Below are positions 18,091 through 27,717 of a stretch of DNA of 64,000 nt, one piece after another. Both the position numbers and the translations under genes were made by a program. Where the stretch lies: NCBI RefSeq assembly GCF_012932915.1, contig NZ_VCQU01000003.1, positions 496,001 through 560,000 of the forward strand. The letters are read 5' to 3'. The stretch is from Antrihabitans stalactiti. GTDB lineage: Bacteria; Actinomycetota; Actinomycetes; Mycobacteriales; Mycobacteriaceae. Numbering within the stretch: the first letter of the stretch is position 1; every line of letters starts with the position of its first letter. Under the pieces are notes generated by a model. That model worked only from the letters and a program-made list of their open reading frames with translations. It ran no database searches and was not told the origin of the DNA.

Positions 18091-19635
18091 ATGACACAGA
18101 GCAGGCCCGCCGGTTCGGCGGAGTGGATCTCGCGACGTAATTTCCTCTCCAAGGCCGCGGCGGCGACGGGTGCCGCAGTCATGGCGTCGTGGGCGGGCCC
18201 GATCATCGAGCGGGCCTATGCCGCCGACCCGAGCGGCACCGGATCGCTGAAAGACATCGAGCACTTCGTCTTTCTGATGCAGGAGAACCGCTCGTTCGAC
18301 CACTACTTCGGCACCTTGTCCGGTGTTCGCGGCTTCGACGATCCGTCACCGGTGTGGCGGCAGTACGGGTACGAACCCGGTATCGGTCCGACGCCGACGG
18401 GGTACCAGCTGCCGTTCCGCCTCGACACGAATGCGGGCGTCAACCTCGACGGCGAGTGCATCAACGACCCGACGCACAGTTGGGGCCCGATGCACCAGGC
18501 GTGGAACGGGGGTGCGAACGACATGCACATGGTGGTCCACCTGGAGCACGAAGGTCCGGGGAACGGTCCGGCTGCGATGGGCTACTACACACGCGCCGAC
18601 ATCCCGACTCACTACGACCTCGCCGACGCCTTCACCATTCTCGATGGCTACCACTGTTCGGTCCTCGGTCCGACGGACCCGAACCGGTTGTACTGGATCA
18701 GCGCGACGATCGACCCGGACGGTCGGGGCGGCGGTCCGTTGCTGGAGACTCCGCTGCTGATTCCGAAGAACGTCTACACCTGGCGGACGATGCCGGAGAA
18801 CCTCGAAGAGGCCGGAGTCAGCTGGAAGGTGTACCAGAACAAGGACGTCGGTCCGATCTCCAGCGTGGCGCTCGATGGAATGCTCGGCTGTTTCAAGCAG
18901 TTCAACGCACCCGGCACCAGCTTGTACGCGCGTGGCATCGACCCCGTCTACCCGTACAACTTCGAGACCGACGTTCGCAGTGGCAACTTGCCGCAGGTCT
19001 CGTGGATCGTCCCGTCGATCTTCACGTGCGAACACCCGTCGCTGCCGCCTGCGGGCGGTGCCGTCGGGATCATGCAGGTGCTCGACATCCTCACGTCCAA
19101 CCCCGCTGTGTGGGAAAAGACTGCGCTGATCATCAGCTACGACGAGAACGGCGGCTTCTTCGATCACGTCGTTCCGCCGACTGCACCGCCCGGTACGCCC
19201 GGCGAGCACGTGACCGTACCGCTTGCCGGTATCAAGGCCTCCGACAACATCGCGGGACCGATCGGCCTCGGCTTCCGCGTCCCTGGCTTGGTGATTTCCC
19301 CATACACCCGTGGCGGTCTGGTGTGTTCGGACACCTTCGACCACACGTCGCAGCTCAAATTGCTCGAGACGCGGTTCGGCGTCGACGTGCCGAACCTGAC
19401 CACCTGGCGCCGCAACACGGTCGGCGACATGACCTCGACCTTCAACTTCGCCGCGCCGCCGAACGCTGTTCCGCCGACTGTCACGCCGCCGCTTCCGAAG
19501 GTCGGTCCGGCGTTGGCGCAATGCGGTCCGAACATCGTGGCTGGTGTGCTCGAGCTCGGCACGCCGTACCCGGTGCCCCCGAATTCGATGCCGACGCAAG
19601 AAACTTCACCCGTCCGCGGTCGCCCCTCCGGCTAA
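18091..19635 (+). CDS. Phospholipase C, phosphoesterase family, Tat-exported
   Basis: 514 residues. The Tat signal contains SRRNFLSKAAAATG followed by a hydrophobic stretch and cleavage near ERAYAADP. The catalytic start of the family is clear in FVFLMQENRSFDHYFGTL, and SYDENGGFFDHVVPP near residue 350 carries further metal/phosphate ligands. Such enzymes hydrolyse phosphatidylcholine or related lipids; in mycobacteria they belong to the PlcA-D group. The gene lies directly downstream of phoX on the same strand, pointing to joint use for phosphate acquisition. It ends just before a palindrome of the family described at 19640. Confidence 0.88.
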   Translation: MTQSRPAGSAEWISRRNFLSKAAAATGAAVMASWAGPIIERAYAADPSGTGSLKDIEHFVFLMQENRSFDHYFGTLSGVRGFDDPSPVWRQYGYEPGIGPTPTGYQLPFRLDTNAGVNLDGECINDPTHSWGPMHQAWNGGANDMHMVVHLEHEGPGNGPAAMGYYTRADIPTHYDLADAFTILDGYHCSVLGPTDPNRLYWISATIDPDGRGGGPLLETPLLIPKNVYTWRTMPENLEEAGVSWKVYQNKDVGPISSVALDGMLGCFKQFNAPGTSLYARGIDPVYPYNFETDVRSGNLPQVSWIVPSIFTCEHPSLPPAGGAVGIMQVLDILTSNPAVWEKTALIISYDENGGFFDHVVPPTAPPGTPGEHVTVPLAGIKASDNIAGPIGLGFRVPGLVISPYTRGGLVCSDTFDHTSQLKLLETRFGVDVPNLTTWRRNTVGDMTSTFNFAAPPNAVPPTVTPPLPKVGPALAQCGPNIVAGVLELGTPYPVPPNSMPTQETSPVRGRPSG

Positions 19636-19639
19636 CCCC

Positions 19640-19679
19640 GTGCGCGCGTCTCACCCCTCCAGGGGTGAAATTCGCGCAC
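19640..19679. repeat. GTGCGCG-type intergenic palindrome, copy 1
   Basis: Outer arms gtgcgcg (19640-19646) and cgcgcac (19673-19679) enclose inner arms tcacccct (19651-19658) and aggggtga (19661-19668), separated by a symmetrical four-base internal mismatch. It sits between two convergent genes and likely acts as a bidirectional terminator. The same layout recurs at 27654-27693 and, inverted, at 28691-28730. Confidence 0.7.
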
Positions 19680-19686
19680 AGTTCGA

Positions 19687-21033
19687 TCAGGCGCAGATCC
19701 AGTCCAGGACGGAGGCGGCCGTCCAGGACTGCTGCATGCTCCCCAAGGGTTCGCCGGTGAACGGTTCGTAATACTCGGCGAAGCTGCCGTCGCTGGCCTG
19801 CCGCAAACCCTCGGCGCGCAACATCAACGACCGTTCGGCCCAGCCCCGACGGGCGAACGCCCACGAGAACAGCCAGCTCATGACCGGCCACACCGGTCCG
19901 CGCCAGTACTCCCGCGGGCGGAAGTATTTCGACACCGGCGATGTCGACGGGGGCAGCGCGTAGCGCAGGTCCGGGTGTCCACAGAAGCGCGGACCCTCGA
20001 AGATCTTGAGCAGGTTGCGTTCGGTCGCACGCGGGAGGCCGCCGCAGAGCAGCGGGGCGAACATCGCCAGCGTCTCGGTGCTGATCCACCGACCGAGGCG
20101 CAGGTCGAAATCGCGCGCCGCCCCGGACCGCTCGTCTGCCGTCGCGACGACGCCCTTCCGGAACCGGTCGGCCCACGAATGCAGTTCGCGAACATCGGCA
20201 TTCGGCTGCCGGTACTCCTCGCCGATGTCTGCAAGCACGTCGCACGCGAGCGCGAAGATTGCGGAGACGAACACATCCTCGACCGCGAAACTCATCGTGG
20301 TTGCCAGCTCGACGTCGTCGTACTTGACTTGCCGCATTTGCTCGACCAGCCACAGGTAGCGGTCGTACTCCCCGTTGCTCGGCCGCTGCGAGGAGTCGGT
20401 GACGATCTGGGTGTCTGCGCGCTCGTACGGCGGGAGGTCGCCGGGAATCACGTTGCTGTAGGCCCGATCCCAACGAGGCGAGTTGTCCATGCCGGATTCC
20501 CAGCCGTGATAGAGCGTGATGCGACCGTTCTGGTCTGGATCGCGGGCGTGGGCGAGCCAGCGATGCCAGCGGACCAAGTCCGGCCAGCGCCGATCGAGAA
20601 ACTCCTCGGCAACTGCACGAGTGCTTCTGCCGTGCCTGCGGGAATGATCGAGAATTCGTTGCAGCGCAATCGCATGGACCGGTGGCTGAGTAATGCCGGA
20701 CGTATCCGGTCCGAGCGGTGCGAACGCGGCGAGTTCCTTACACTCCCACCGCGCCGGACCTGGGAAGTAGCCGTCGACGCCGTTGGCGAAGACGATGTGC
20801 GGGATCATCCCGTTCTTCCACTGCGCCGAGAGCAACGTGTCCAACTCGACGACCGCGCGCTCGACGCTCAACGGTGCGAGCCCGACTGCGACGAACGCCG
20901 CGTCCCAGCTCCACATATGCGGGTACAGGCGTGGTGCGGCGCTGGTCATCGTGCCCAGGTCGTTGCCCCGCAGCAGGTACGCCGCGCGCGCCGAGAGCTG
21001 CGTCGGGGTGAATCCGCGGTCGGCCATTCCCAT
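19687..21033 (-). CDS. ggh: GH63 glycosidase, glucosylglycerate hydrolase-like
   Basis: 448 residues with an (alpha/alpha)6-barrel sequence pattern. Signature segments include YPHMWSWDAAFVAVGL, NGMIPHIVFA and the acidic motif YHGWESGMDNSPRWD, with YWRGPVWPVMSWLFSWAF near the C-terminus; these match glucosylglycerate/mannosylglycerate hydrolases of mycobacteria more than eukaryotic glucosidase I. It should hydrolyse glucosylglycerate, a compatible solute and methylglucose lipopolysaccharide precursor that builds up in nitrogen starvation. No signal peptide, so it acts in the cytoplasm. The gene stands alone and no synthesis genes are nearby. Start at ATG 21033 or the in-frame ATG at 21027; neither has a strong ribosome site. 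Confidence 0.75.
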   Translation of the reverse strand: MGMADRGFTPTQLSARAAYLLRGNDLGTMTSAAPRLYPHMWSWDAAFVAVGLAPLSVERAVVELDTLLSAQWKNGMIPHIVFANGVDGYFPGPARWECKELAAFAPLGPDTSGITQPPVHAIALQRILDHSRRHGRSTRAVAEEFLDRRWPDLVRWHRWLAHARDPDQNGRITLYHGWESGMDNSPRWDRAYSNVIPGDLPPYERADTQIVTDSSQRPSNGEYDRYLWLVEQMRQVKYDDVELATTMSFAVEDVFVSAIFALACDVLADIGEEYRQPNADVRELHSWADRFRKGVVATADERSGAARDFDLRLGRWISTETLAMFAPLLCGGLPRATERNLLKIFEGPRFCGHPDLRYALPPSTSPVSKYFRPREYWRGPVWPVMSWLFSWAFARRGWAERSLMLRAEGLRQASDGSFAEYYEPFTGEPLGSMQQSWTAASVLDWICA

Positions 21034-21111
21034 ATTGTGCGGCTACAGCGCCAGGTCCGCGCACTTTGTGGTGCCCGAGCCAGGAGATCGGGCGGGGCCT
21101 AGGCTCGGGCC

Positions 21112-21795
21112 ATGCGACCGATCGCTCTGATCACAGGTGCCAGCCGAGGGTTGGGCGAGGCAATCGCCCGCGAACTTGCCGCCACTCACGACCTCCTGCT
21201 TGGGGCGCGGTCGGCGGACTCGCTGAGCAACTTGGTGACGGACCTGCCCGGCGCACGACCATGGCCGGTCGACGTCACGGACTACCCCGCTGTAGCCGAG
21301 GCGGTCCGGGGGATCGATCGGCTGGATGTACTCGTTCACAACGCCGGAGTCGCGTCGTTGGGAACGGTGGAGGAGTCGTCGGTCGAGCAGTGGCGAGACA
21401 TGCTGGAGGCGAACGTGGTCGCCGTCGCCGAGTTGACGCGGCTTCTGCTTCCTGCCTTGCGAGCCGCGAACGGCCATGTCGTGCTGATCAATTCGGGTGC
21501 GGGTCTACGGGCACACGCGGGGTGGGGTGGCTACGCGGCGACCAAGTTCGCGCTACGTGCGTTCGGTGATGCGTTGCGGCTGGAGGAGCCGCAGTTGCGT
21601 GTCACATCGGTCCATCCCGGACGTATCGACACCGACATGCAGCGCGCGATCGTGGCGCGCGAGCAACGTGACTACAACGCCGACGAGTTCCTCACTCCGC
21701 AGACAGTGGCTCGGGCGGTACGGAATGCGGTCGAGACTCCGGGCGACGGTCACCCGACCGAGATCGTGTTGCGGCCCATCAATCGAAGCGGCTAG
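21112..21795 (+). CDS. SDR family oxidoreductase
   Basis: 227 residues, classical short-chain dehydrogenase/reductase. The cofactor loop is TGASRGLGEAIA near residue 8, the structural NAG motif is HNAGVAS, and the catalytic residues appear as Ser in LINSGAGL and Tyr-x-x-x-Lys in YAATKFALRAFG. An Arg in GAR near residue 33 suggests NADPH. The protein is short for the family and lacks a clear substrate signature. It overlaps the convergent PAS gene by 17 bases at the 3' end. Confidence 0.85.
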   Translation: MRPIALITGASRGLGEAIARELAATHDLLLGARSADSLSNLVTDLPGARPWPVDVTDYPAVAEAVRGIDRLDVLVHNAGVASLGTVEESSVEQWRDMLEANVVAVAELTRLLLPALRAANGHVVLINSGAGLRAHAGWGGYAATKFALRAFGDALRLEEPQLRVTSVHPGRIDTDMQRAIVAREQRDYNADEFLTPQTVARAVRNAVETPGDGHPTEIVLRPINRSG

Positions 21796-22231
21796 CGCGG
21801 ACCGCGCTGAGCCGAGTCGCCGGGTACGTCATCGTTTGTCCACCGGTCCAGAGGGTTTCGGTGATGTCGTGCAATGAGACGAGAGTCACCGGGTCGTCAC
21901 GACGCAGGAAGACCGAATCGCTCGCCACGACCTGAACCGGAATGCCTTCGCGGTGCCGCAGCGCGATCGGCTGGCCGCGGCGACCCATCAGGACACCCAT
22001 CGGCGATTGGTGATCGGCTGTCTCGCATAGCAAATGCTGCAGCGGTCTGCCGATCAGATTCCCAGGGTCGTAGCCGAGCAGCTCCTCGAACGCCGGATTC
22101 GCATGAATCACATCGCCACCGGCGTCCAGCGCGACGATGGGAATTGGCAGCCGGTCGATGAGGACCAACGCGGGAAGGTTTTCGAGGTAGCCGATCGCCG
22201 TTTCCGGGACTGGCCTTCTCTTGTCGTGCAT
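21779..22231 (-). CDS. Single PAS-domain protein
   Basis: 150 residues, essentially one PAS domain: LPIPIVALDAGGDVIHANPA begins the domain near residue 28, then EELLGYDPGNLIGRPLQHLL and the C-terminal strand VTLVSLHDITE. No kinase, GGDEF or DNA-binding domain follows, so it would act as a free sensory or protein-protein module. The ATG at 22231 is the first start after a stop-rich upstream region; longer open frames upstream are antisense to nothing but lack homology. The AT-richer 170-base region upstream carries a notable inverted repeat (22327-22389). Partner and ligand are unknown. Confidence 0.75.
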   Translation of the reverse strand: MHDKRRPVPETAIGYLENLPALVLIDRLPIPIVALDAGGDVIHANPAFEELLGYDPGNLIGRPLQHLLCETADHQSPMGVLMGRRGQPIALRHREGIPVQVVASDSVFLRRDDPVTLVSLHDITETLWTGGQTMTYPATRLSAVRASRFD

Positions 22232-22326
22232 GCTGTGATCCCCGTCTCCAGTTATGCCATACCGTCTGTAACTGCATCGTGACCTTACCGATGCTGAATC
22301 GAGATAGTAGCTCAGGCATGGAGACA

Positions 22327-22389
22327 CTTCGATCGTGAATCTCGAGTACTCAGCGAAAAAATAGTTATTGAGATACTTAACGATCGAAG
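22327..22389. repeat. 10-base inverted repeat flanking an AT-rich spacer
   Basis: The perfect arms cttcgatcgt (22327-22336) and acgatcgaag (22380-22389) are separated by 43 bases of unusually AT-rich DNA (aaaaaatagttattgagat). It lies between the leuS 3' end and the PAS gene start, so it could be the PAS promoter/operator region, a weak leuS terminator or a remnant of inserted DNA. No gene is visible in 22232-22401. Confidence 0.5.
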
Positions 22390-22401
22390 CAAGGGTTGGG
22401 G

Positions 22402-25185
22402 CTACAGAACGATGTTGACCATTCGGCCGGGCACCACGATGACCTTGCGGGGAGTTTTCCCGTCGAGCAGTGCGACTACCTTTTCGTCGGCGAGGGCGGT
22501 CGACTCCACCGCTGCAGGCGTGGAGTCCGCGGCCACGGTGATCCGGCTGCGGACCTTGCCGTTGACCTGAATCGGGTAGTCCACCGTGTCTTCGACGAGC
22601 CACGCGGCGTCTGCGACCGGGAACGGTCCGTGCGCCAACGACTCGTCGTGGCCGAGTCGCTCCCACAACTCTTCCGCGACGTGCGGGGCGATGGGTGCGA
22701 GCATCAACACCAACGGTTCGACGACCGTCCGAGGCGCGCCATTCGGATAGTGCTTCGTCAGATGGTTGTTCAGCTCGATCAGCTTCGCGCCAGCCGTATT
22801 GTTGCGCAGCGCAACGTAATCGGCCGTCACACCCTCGATCGTCTTGTGTAGCAACCGAGTCGTGGCCTCCGACGGTGCGTCCTCGGTGACGCGGACGGCG
22901 CCGGTCTCCTCGTCGACGACTACTCGCCAAATGCGTTGCAGGAAGCGGTATGCGCCGACGACGTCCTTGGTCGCCCATGGTCGAGACGCCTCTAGCGGTC
23001 CCATCGACATTTCGTACATGCGCAGTGTGTCGGCACCGAAATCCGCGCAGATCTCGTCGGGCGCAACGGCATTCTTCAGGGACTTGCCCATCTTGCCGTA
23101 CTCCTGGAAGACCTCGGCATCACCGAGGTAGAACTTGCCGTCCCGCTCGACGACGTCCTCGGCGGGCACGTAGACACCGCGGTCGTCGGTGTAGGCGAAC
23201 GCCTGGATGTAGCCCTGATTGAACAGGCGACGGTACGGCTCGCTGGAACTGACGTAGCTCAGATCGAAGAGCACCTTGTGCCAGAACCGCGAGTACAGCA
23301 GGTGGAGCACGGCGTGCTCGACGCCGCCGACGTAGAGATCGACGCCGCCCGGATCGTTCGGACCGTACAGCTCCGGCCGCGGACCCGTCCAATACTGCTC
23401 GTTCTCCTTGGCGCAGAACACGTCCGGATTGGTGGGGTCGATATAGCGCAGCTGGTACCACGAGCTACCTGCCCAGTTCGGCATCACGTTGGTGTCGCGG
23501 CGGTACTGCTTGGGTCCGTCGCCGAGGTCGAGCTCTACCTCCACCCATTCCGTCGCCTTCGCCAGCGGCGGTGAGGGTTCGGAGTCGGCGTCGTTCGGGT
23601 CGAAGGAGACCGGTGCGTAGTCCTCGACCTCCGGAAGCTTCACGGGCAGCATCGATTCCGGCAGAGGGTGCGGGGCACCGTCGGCGTCGTACACGATCGG
23701 GAACGGCTCGCCCCAATACCGTTGCCGAGCAAACAGCCAGTCACGCAGCTTGTACTGAATCGTGCCGGCACCATGACCGTCGGCTTCGAGCTTCGTGATC
23801 ACCGCGGCCTTGGCGTCCTCGATCGAGAGTCCGTCGAGGAACCCCGAATTCTTGACCGTGTCACCGTCGTTGACCTCGACGATCGGCAGGCCGAATGCGG
23901 TGGCGAACTCTTCGTCACGCTGGTCGTGGGCGGGCACGGACATGATGGCGCCGGTGCCGTAACCGCTCAAAACATAGTCGGCGATGAAGATCGGCAACTT
24001 CTGCCCGTTGACCGGATTGACCGCATAGGTGCCGAGGAAGACGCCAGTCTTGTCCTTGTTCTCCTGGCGTTCCAGATCGGACTTCGCTCTGATCGACTTG
24101 CGGTACGCGGCCACCGCGTCGGCGGGTGTCGCAGCCCCACCGTTGGTGCAGCGTGGATCGACGTCGCTCGGCCACGCGTTGGCGACAAGTTCGTCGACGA
24201 GGTCGTGCTCGGGTGACAGCACTACATACGTTGCGCCGAACAGGGTGTCGGGGCGTGTCGTGAACACCTCGATGCTGTGGCCGTCCGCCTCGAACGTCAC
24301 CTGCGCACCGCGTGAACGGCCGATCCAGTTGCGCTGCATCGTCTTGACCTTTTCGGGCCAATCGAGATATTCGAGGTCGTCGACGAGGCGGTCCGAGTAT
24401 GCGGTGATACGCATCATCCACTGCCGCAGGTGCTTTCGGAAGACCGGGAAGTTGCCACGCTCGCTGCGGCCATCCGCCGTGACCTCTTCGTTCGATAGTA
24501 CGGTGCCCAGCCCTGGGCACCAGTTGACCAGCGAATCCGACAGGTAGACAAGGCGATGCGCGTCGACAGCCTTCCGGCGTGCTGCGGCATCGAGCTGACC
24601 CCACGAGCTGCCGTCAGGCAACGGCCTTGTACCCGAAGCGAATTCGGCCTCCAGCTCGGAGATTCGCCTCGCACGACCCAGCTTCTCGTCGTACCACGCG
24701 TCGTAGATCTGCAGGAAGATCCACTGCGTCCAGTGGTAGTAGTCGGGGTCGGTCGTAGCGAAGGACCGGCGCTTGTCGTGGCCCAGACCGAGTCGGTCGA
24801 GCTGGCGTTGCATCGTGACGATGTTCGCCTCGGTCGTGATGCGGGGATGGGTCCCCGTCTGAACCGCGTACTGCTCGGCAGGCAAGCCGAAGGCGTCGTA
24901 GCCGAGGGTGTGCAGCACGTTGTGCCCGAGCATCCGGTGGAAGCGGCCATACACGTCGGTCGCGATGTAGCCGAGAGGGTGCCCGACGTGCAGACCGGCT
25001 CCCGACGGATACGGGAACATGTCCTGCACGAACAGCTTGTCCGCAGGAACGGGACCTGCAAGCGGGCCGACCGGGTTCGGCGCATGGAAGGTCCCGCGAT
25101 CGCTCCAGAGTTGCTGCCAACGCTGCTCGATCCGCCCTGCCAGATCGGCGTTGTAGCGATGCTCGGGTACTTCTGCGTTCTGCAC
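22402..25185 (-). CDS. leuS: Leucyl-tRNA synthetase
   Basis: 927 residues, class I synthetase that charges tRNA-Leu. The HIGH-type motif is HVGHPLGY near residue 67; the KMSKS-type loop reads KMGKS near residue 700. An editing (CP1) domain is inserted between about residues 230 and 430 ([39 protein letters not shown], each the expected editing-site segments). The C-terminal anticodon-binding domain ends [11 protein letters not shown]. The start ATG at 25185 gives the usual short N-terminus before [15 protein letters not shown]. It faces a divergent SdpI-like gene, as in mycobacteria where leuS neighbours small membrane protein genes. Confidence 0.97.
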   Translation of the reverse strand: MQNAEVPEHRYNADLAGRIEQRWQQLWSDRGTFHAPNPVGPLAGPVPADKLFVQDMFPYPSGAGLHVGHPLGYIATDVYGRFHRMLGHNVLHTLGYDAFGLPAEQYAVQTGTHPRITTEANIVTMQRQLDRLGLGHDKRRSFATTDPDYYHWTQWIFLQIYDAWYDEKLGRARRISELEAEFASGTRPLPDGSSWGQLDAAARRKAVDAHRLVYLSDSLVNWCPGLGTVLSNEEVTADGRSERGNFPVFRKHLRQWMMRITAYSDRLVDDLEYLDWPEKVKTMQRNWIGRSRGAQVTFEADGHSIEVFTTRPDTLFGATYVVLSPEHDLVDELVANAWPSDVDPRCTNGGAATPADAVAAYRKSIRAKSDLERQENKDKTGVFLGTYAVNPVNGQKLPIFIADYVLSGYGTGAIMSVPAHDQRDEEFATAFGLPIVEVNDGDTVKNSGFLDGLSIEDAKAAVITKLEADGHGAGTIQYKLRDWLFARQRYWGEPFPIVYDADGAPHPLPESMLPVKLPEVEDYAPVSFDPNDADSEPSPPLAKATEWVEVELDLGDGPKQYRRDTNVMPNWAGSSWYQLRYIDPTNPDVFCAKENEQYWTGPRPELYGPNDPGGVDLYVGGVEHAVLHLLYSRFWHKVLFDLSYVSSSEPYRRLFNQGYIQAFAYTDDRGVYVPAEDVVERDGKFYLGDAEVFQEYGKMGKSLKNAVAPDEICADFGADTLRMYEMSMGPLEASRPWATKDVVGAYRFLQRIWRVVVDEETGAVRVTEDAPSEATTRLLHKTIEGVTADYVALRNNTAGAKLIELNNHLTKHYPNGAPRTVVEPLVLMLAPIAPHVAEELWERLGHDESLAHGPFPVADAAWLVEDTVDYPIQVNGKVRSRITVAADSTPAAVESTALADEKVVALLDGKTPRKVIVVPGRMVNIVL

Positions 25186-25290
25186 TGGAAGACTCTCCCG
25201 TTCGAAATGGTCGCCATCCAGCCTAAAGCGTCGGTAACGGCAGTCCGCACCCAGCGCAGCGCTGACGCCGTCGGTCCGTATCCTTTTACT

Positions 25291-25686
25291 GTGCTGATCG
25301 TCGCGTGTGTGCTATTCCTCTTTGCGATTGTGGTCGCCGTCGTCGCCGTTGCGGGCCTCACGGGTCGCCTTCCGCGCAACCGTTGGGCCGGAATCCGGAC
25401 ACCGGAGTCGTTGCGCGACGATGCCACCTTCGAGCTGGCAAACCGCGTCGCAGCCCCCACCATGCTGGCGAGCGCAGTGGTGCTCGCACTCGGCGGCGTC
25501 GGGGCGATCGTGCTCGGCACCATCCCGGGAATTGCCGCTGCCGTCGTCGCTCTCGTCGCTGCGTTGGTCATTGCCGGAATTGGCGGCTCGATCGCCACTC
25601 GCGCTGCCGCCGCGTTGGAGCCGGCCGGTGCGTGCGGCCAGAGTTGTGGCGGATGCTCGCTGAAGGATTCGTGCGAGCAGTCCTGA
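25291..25686 (+). CDS. SdpI-like membrane protein with Cys-rich tail
   Basis: 131 residues from GTG 25291. Helix 1 is followed by the SdpI-type motif [20 protein letters not shown], then two more helices. After the last helix the tail reads [14 protein letters not shown], four cysteines in a C-x3-C-x2-C-x5-C spacing that could bind a metal or iron-sulfur cluster; SdpI proteins normally lack this. No ribosome site precedes the GTG, but TATCCT lies six bases upstream, so the transcript may be leaderless. An upstream in-frame extension overlaps the leuS promoter and is rejected. SdpI homologues are immunity or signal proteins; here the role is unknown. Confidence 0.78.
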   Translation: MLIVACVLFLFAIVVAVVAVAGLTGRLPRNRWAGIRTPESLRDDATFELANRVAAPTMLASAVVLALGGVGAIVLGTIPGIAAAVVALVAALVIAGIGGSIATRAAAALEPAGACGQSCGGCSLKDSCEQS

Positions 25687-25761
25687 GATAAGTGGCCTCC
25701 GCGTCAACTGGTGCTCATACTGTGCTCAGGGTTTGGGCCTAGATGAAAGGTGGCATGTGCG

Positions 25762-26697
25762 ATGACGAGCGCAGATGTAGTCGCCTACGCAGTGACCGCC
25801 GCCGACACTTGTATCCCGAGTAAGCAGTTCCTGCGCGGCTATCTCGCAGGTGCGCTGCTGGCAATACTGCTTTCTATCGTGTTGCGCAGGTTCTACACGC
25901 GCAGCCTCATCGACAAGTCCAGGCCGTCGATGGCGTTGACGGCGCCAGAAATGGGAATGCTGTTCAGTGATCAACGCGCAGTCGTCGCTGCGCTGTCGCA
26001 GCTCCGGGCAGCGGACCTGATCGGGTCCGACGGTTTGGTGACCCGCAGCCTCGGCATGCACGACCGCCAGATCGGCCCGTTCACTCGGTCCGTGTACGAC
26101 AGCGCAGCAACCGGATTGACCGGAAACGGGCTGACGTACTCGCTCACGGTCCCACTGGCGCAACTACGCACATCCCTCATCGATCGAGGCCTACTCGTCG
26201 GGCCGGATTACAAACGCGCAGCCCGGATGGCGGCGGTGCCGATCCTGGTCGTCGTCGTGATCGGCGTGCTCCGCATCATCGCCGGAATCATCAACGGTAA
26301 GCCGGTCTTCTACTTGATTCTGATCCTGATCCCGCTGATCATGGTGGGTCTGCTGATCACGCGGACGTCGCGACGGACCGCTCGCGGCACGGTCGAGCTG
26401 ATGACCGCCGTGCGGCAGAACAGCCACCTTCGCCCCAATCGAGCCCCCGCCTTCTCGTCGTACGGCGGGACGAGCGCCGCGATGTCGGCAGCGTTGTTCG
26501 GCGGCGCCGCGCTGTGGCTGCTCGACCCGGCACTTGCTGGAGCTTCAGGAGTGTCGTCGTCCGATTCGGGTGGCGCGTGGTGGTCATCGGATAGTGGTGG
26601 CTCGGGGTCCGACAGCGGATCGTCGAGTTGCAGTAGCGGGTCGAGCTGCGGCGGCGGCTCCAGTTGCGGCGGTGGCGGCGGGGGCTGCGGCGGATGA
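25762..26697 (+). CDS. TIGR04222-type membrane protein with Gly/Cys/Ser-rich tail
   Basis: 311 residues. One helix near residue 25-45, two more near 160-205 and a final hydrophobic segment near 235, then a low-complexity C-terminus of Ser, Gly and Cys ending GGGGGGCGG. That architecture fits the actinobacterial TIGR04222 family, whose tails resemble those of secreted or surface-assembled proteins. ATG 25762 is chosen because GGTGG lies eight bases upstream; GTG 25750 is an in-frame alternative. The gene overlaps the next one by ATGA, so both membrane proteins are made together. Function unknown. Confidence 0.75.
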   Translation: MTSADVVAYAVTAADTCIPSKQFLRGYLAGALLAILLSIVLRRFYTRSLIDKSRPSMALTAPEMGMLFSDQRAVVAALSQLRAADLIGSDGLVTRSLGMHDRQIGPFTRSVYDSAATGLTGNGLTYSLTVPLAQLRTSLIDRGLLVGPDYKRAARMAAVPILVVVVIGVLRIIAGIINGKPVFYLILILIPLIMVGLLITRTSRRTARGTVELMTAVRQNSHLRPNRAPAFSSYGGTSAAMSAALFGGAALWLLDPALAGASGVSSSDSGGAWWSSDSGGSGSDSGSSSCSSGSSCGGGSSCGGGGGGCGG

Positions 26698-27683
26698 CGC
26701 GAGGCCGCATCTTCGATCCGGCAGGTGTGGCGTTCGGTGTCGTGGTTCCACTGGTTGCGGCGGGGCTCGGTCTGGCGTTGACGAGGTTCTGGCAGTCGCG
26801 ACTGCCTGCGCAGATCGCGACGCACTGGAGCACTGATCGGCCGGACGAGTTCTCGGAGCCGATGTCGTCGGCCTGGCTGTTCGCGCTGATCATCGTTCTG
26901 ATCGGGGGCGGCTGCTGCGGTGTTGCCGCTCTCGCGCAGGCGTTGCTGTTGATGCGGCGCGCCATGCTGTTGATCGGCTTGTCCGTGGTCGGCGTGCTGA
27001 GCACTTTGCAGATCGTGACGCTGTGGATTCAGCTCGACAAGACGGATGTGTCCGACGTCGAACTTCCGTGGGCCGCGATCAGTGTCGGCGTCGCACTCGG
27101 CTGCGTCGTCGGTGCAGTTGGCTCCGTGTTTCTGAAGGACTACCGGATCCGGCCTGCGGCTGTCGAGCGGCCCGACGCGAAGTTGCCGCGGGGCTCGGCT
27201 CACACGGTCCGGGATGTGGCGGGCTTCGGCCGCGTCGGCACGATCGTCTTCGCGGTCGTGGCCTTCGGAGCGGCAGGGTTGGCGTGCCGCGCGGTCGGGG
27301 GGATCTGGCCGCTGGTCGCTGCTTTCCCGGTCGTGGTGGTGCTGCTGGCGTTGATGCGATTCGAGGTGATCGTCGATGCGTCCGGTCTGCGGGTCCGCAA
27401 TTTCGGTCTGACGTCGATCGACATCGGCATCGACGAAGTCACCGGCGCCAAGGTGGTCCACGTGAATCCGTTCAAGGATTTCGGCGGGTGGGGACTGCGG
27501 TCCAAGGGTCATCGGCGCTACGGCATCGTGACGCATACCGGTCCGGGGGTCGAGGTCTCGACCGCCGGCGGCATGACCGTGACCATCACAACCCAAAGCG
27601 CCGACGCCATGGCCGGGGCGTTGAACGCGTTCGCTGACGATCACCGCCCTCCCGTGCGCGCGTCTCACCCCTCCCGGGGTTAA
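26694..27683 (+). CDS. DUF1648-like membrane protein
   Basis: 329 residues with about six transmembrane helices. The segment LPAQIATHWSTDRPDEFSEP after the first helix is the DUF1648 hallmark. The soluble C-terminal 100 residues (FEVIVDASGLRVRNFG onwards) form a beta-rich PH-like domain. The ATG at 26694 overlaps the upstream stop (ATGA). The last residues VRASHPSRG and the TAA stop at 27681-27683 are encoded by palindrome copy 27654-27693, which suggests that the original 3' end was replaced when the repeat appeared. Confidence 0.75.
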   Translation: MTRGRIFDPAGVAFGVVVPLVAAGLGLALTRFWQSRLPAQIATHWSTDRPDEFSEPMSSAWLFALIIVLIGGGCCGVAALAQALLLMRRAMLLIGLSVVGVLSTLQIVTLWIQLDKTDVSDVELPWAAISVGVALGCVVGAVGSVFLKDYRIRPAAVERPDAKLPRGSAHTVRDVAGFGRVGTIVFAVVAFGAAGLACRAVGGIWPLVAAFPVVVVLLALMRFEVIVDASGLRVRNFGLTSIDIGIDEVTGAKVVHVNPFKDFGGWGLRSKGHRRYGIVTHTGPGVEVSTAGGMTVTITTQSADAMAGALNAFADDHRPPVRASHPSRG

Positions 27684-27693
27684 ATTCGCGCAC
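27654..27693. repeat. GTGCGCG-type intergenic palindrome, copy 2
   Basis: Same layout as 19640-19679: gtgcgcg, cgtc, tcacccct, a two-base turn, cggggtta, aatt, cgcgcac. The right inner arm has two differences from copy 1, one of which creates the TAA stop codon of the preceding gene. It lies between two genes on the plus strand and probably terminates the first. Confidence 0.7.
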
Positions 27694-27717
27694 GGTCTTG
27701 CTGCGTAGCCTGATCGC

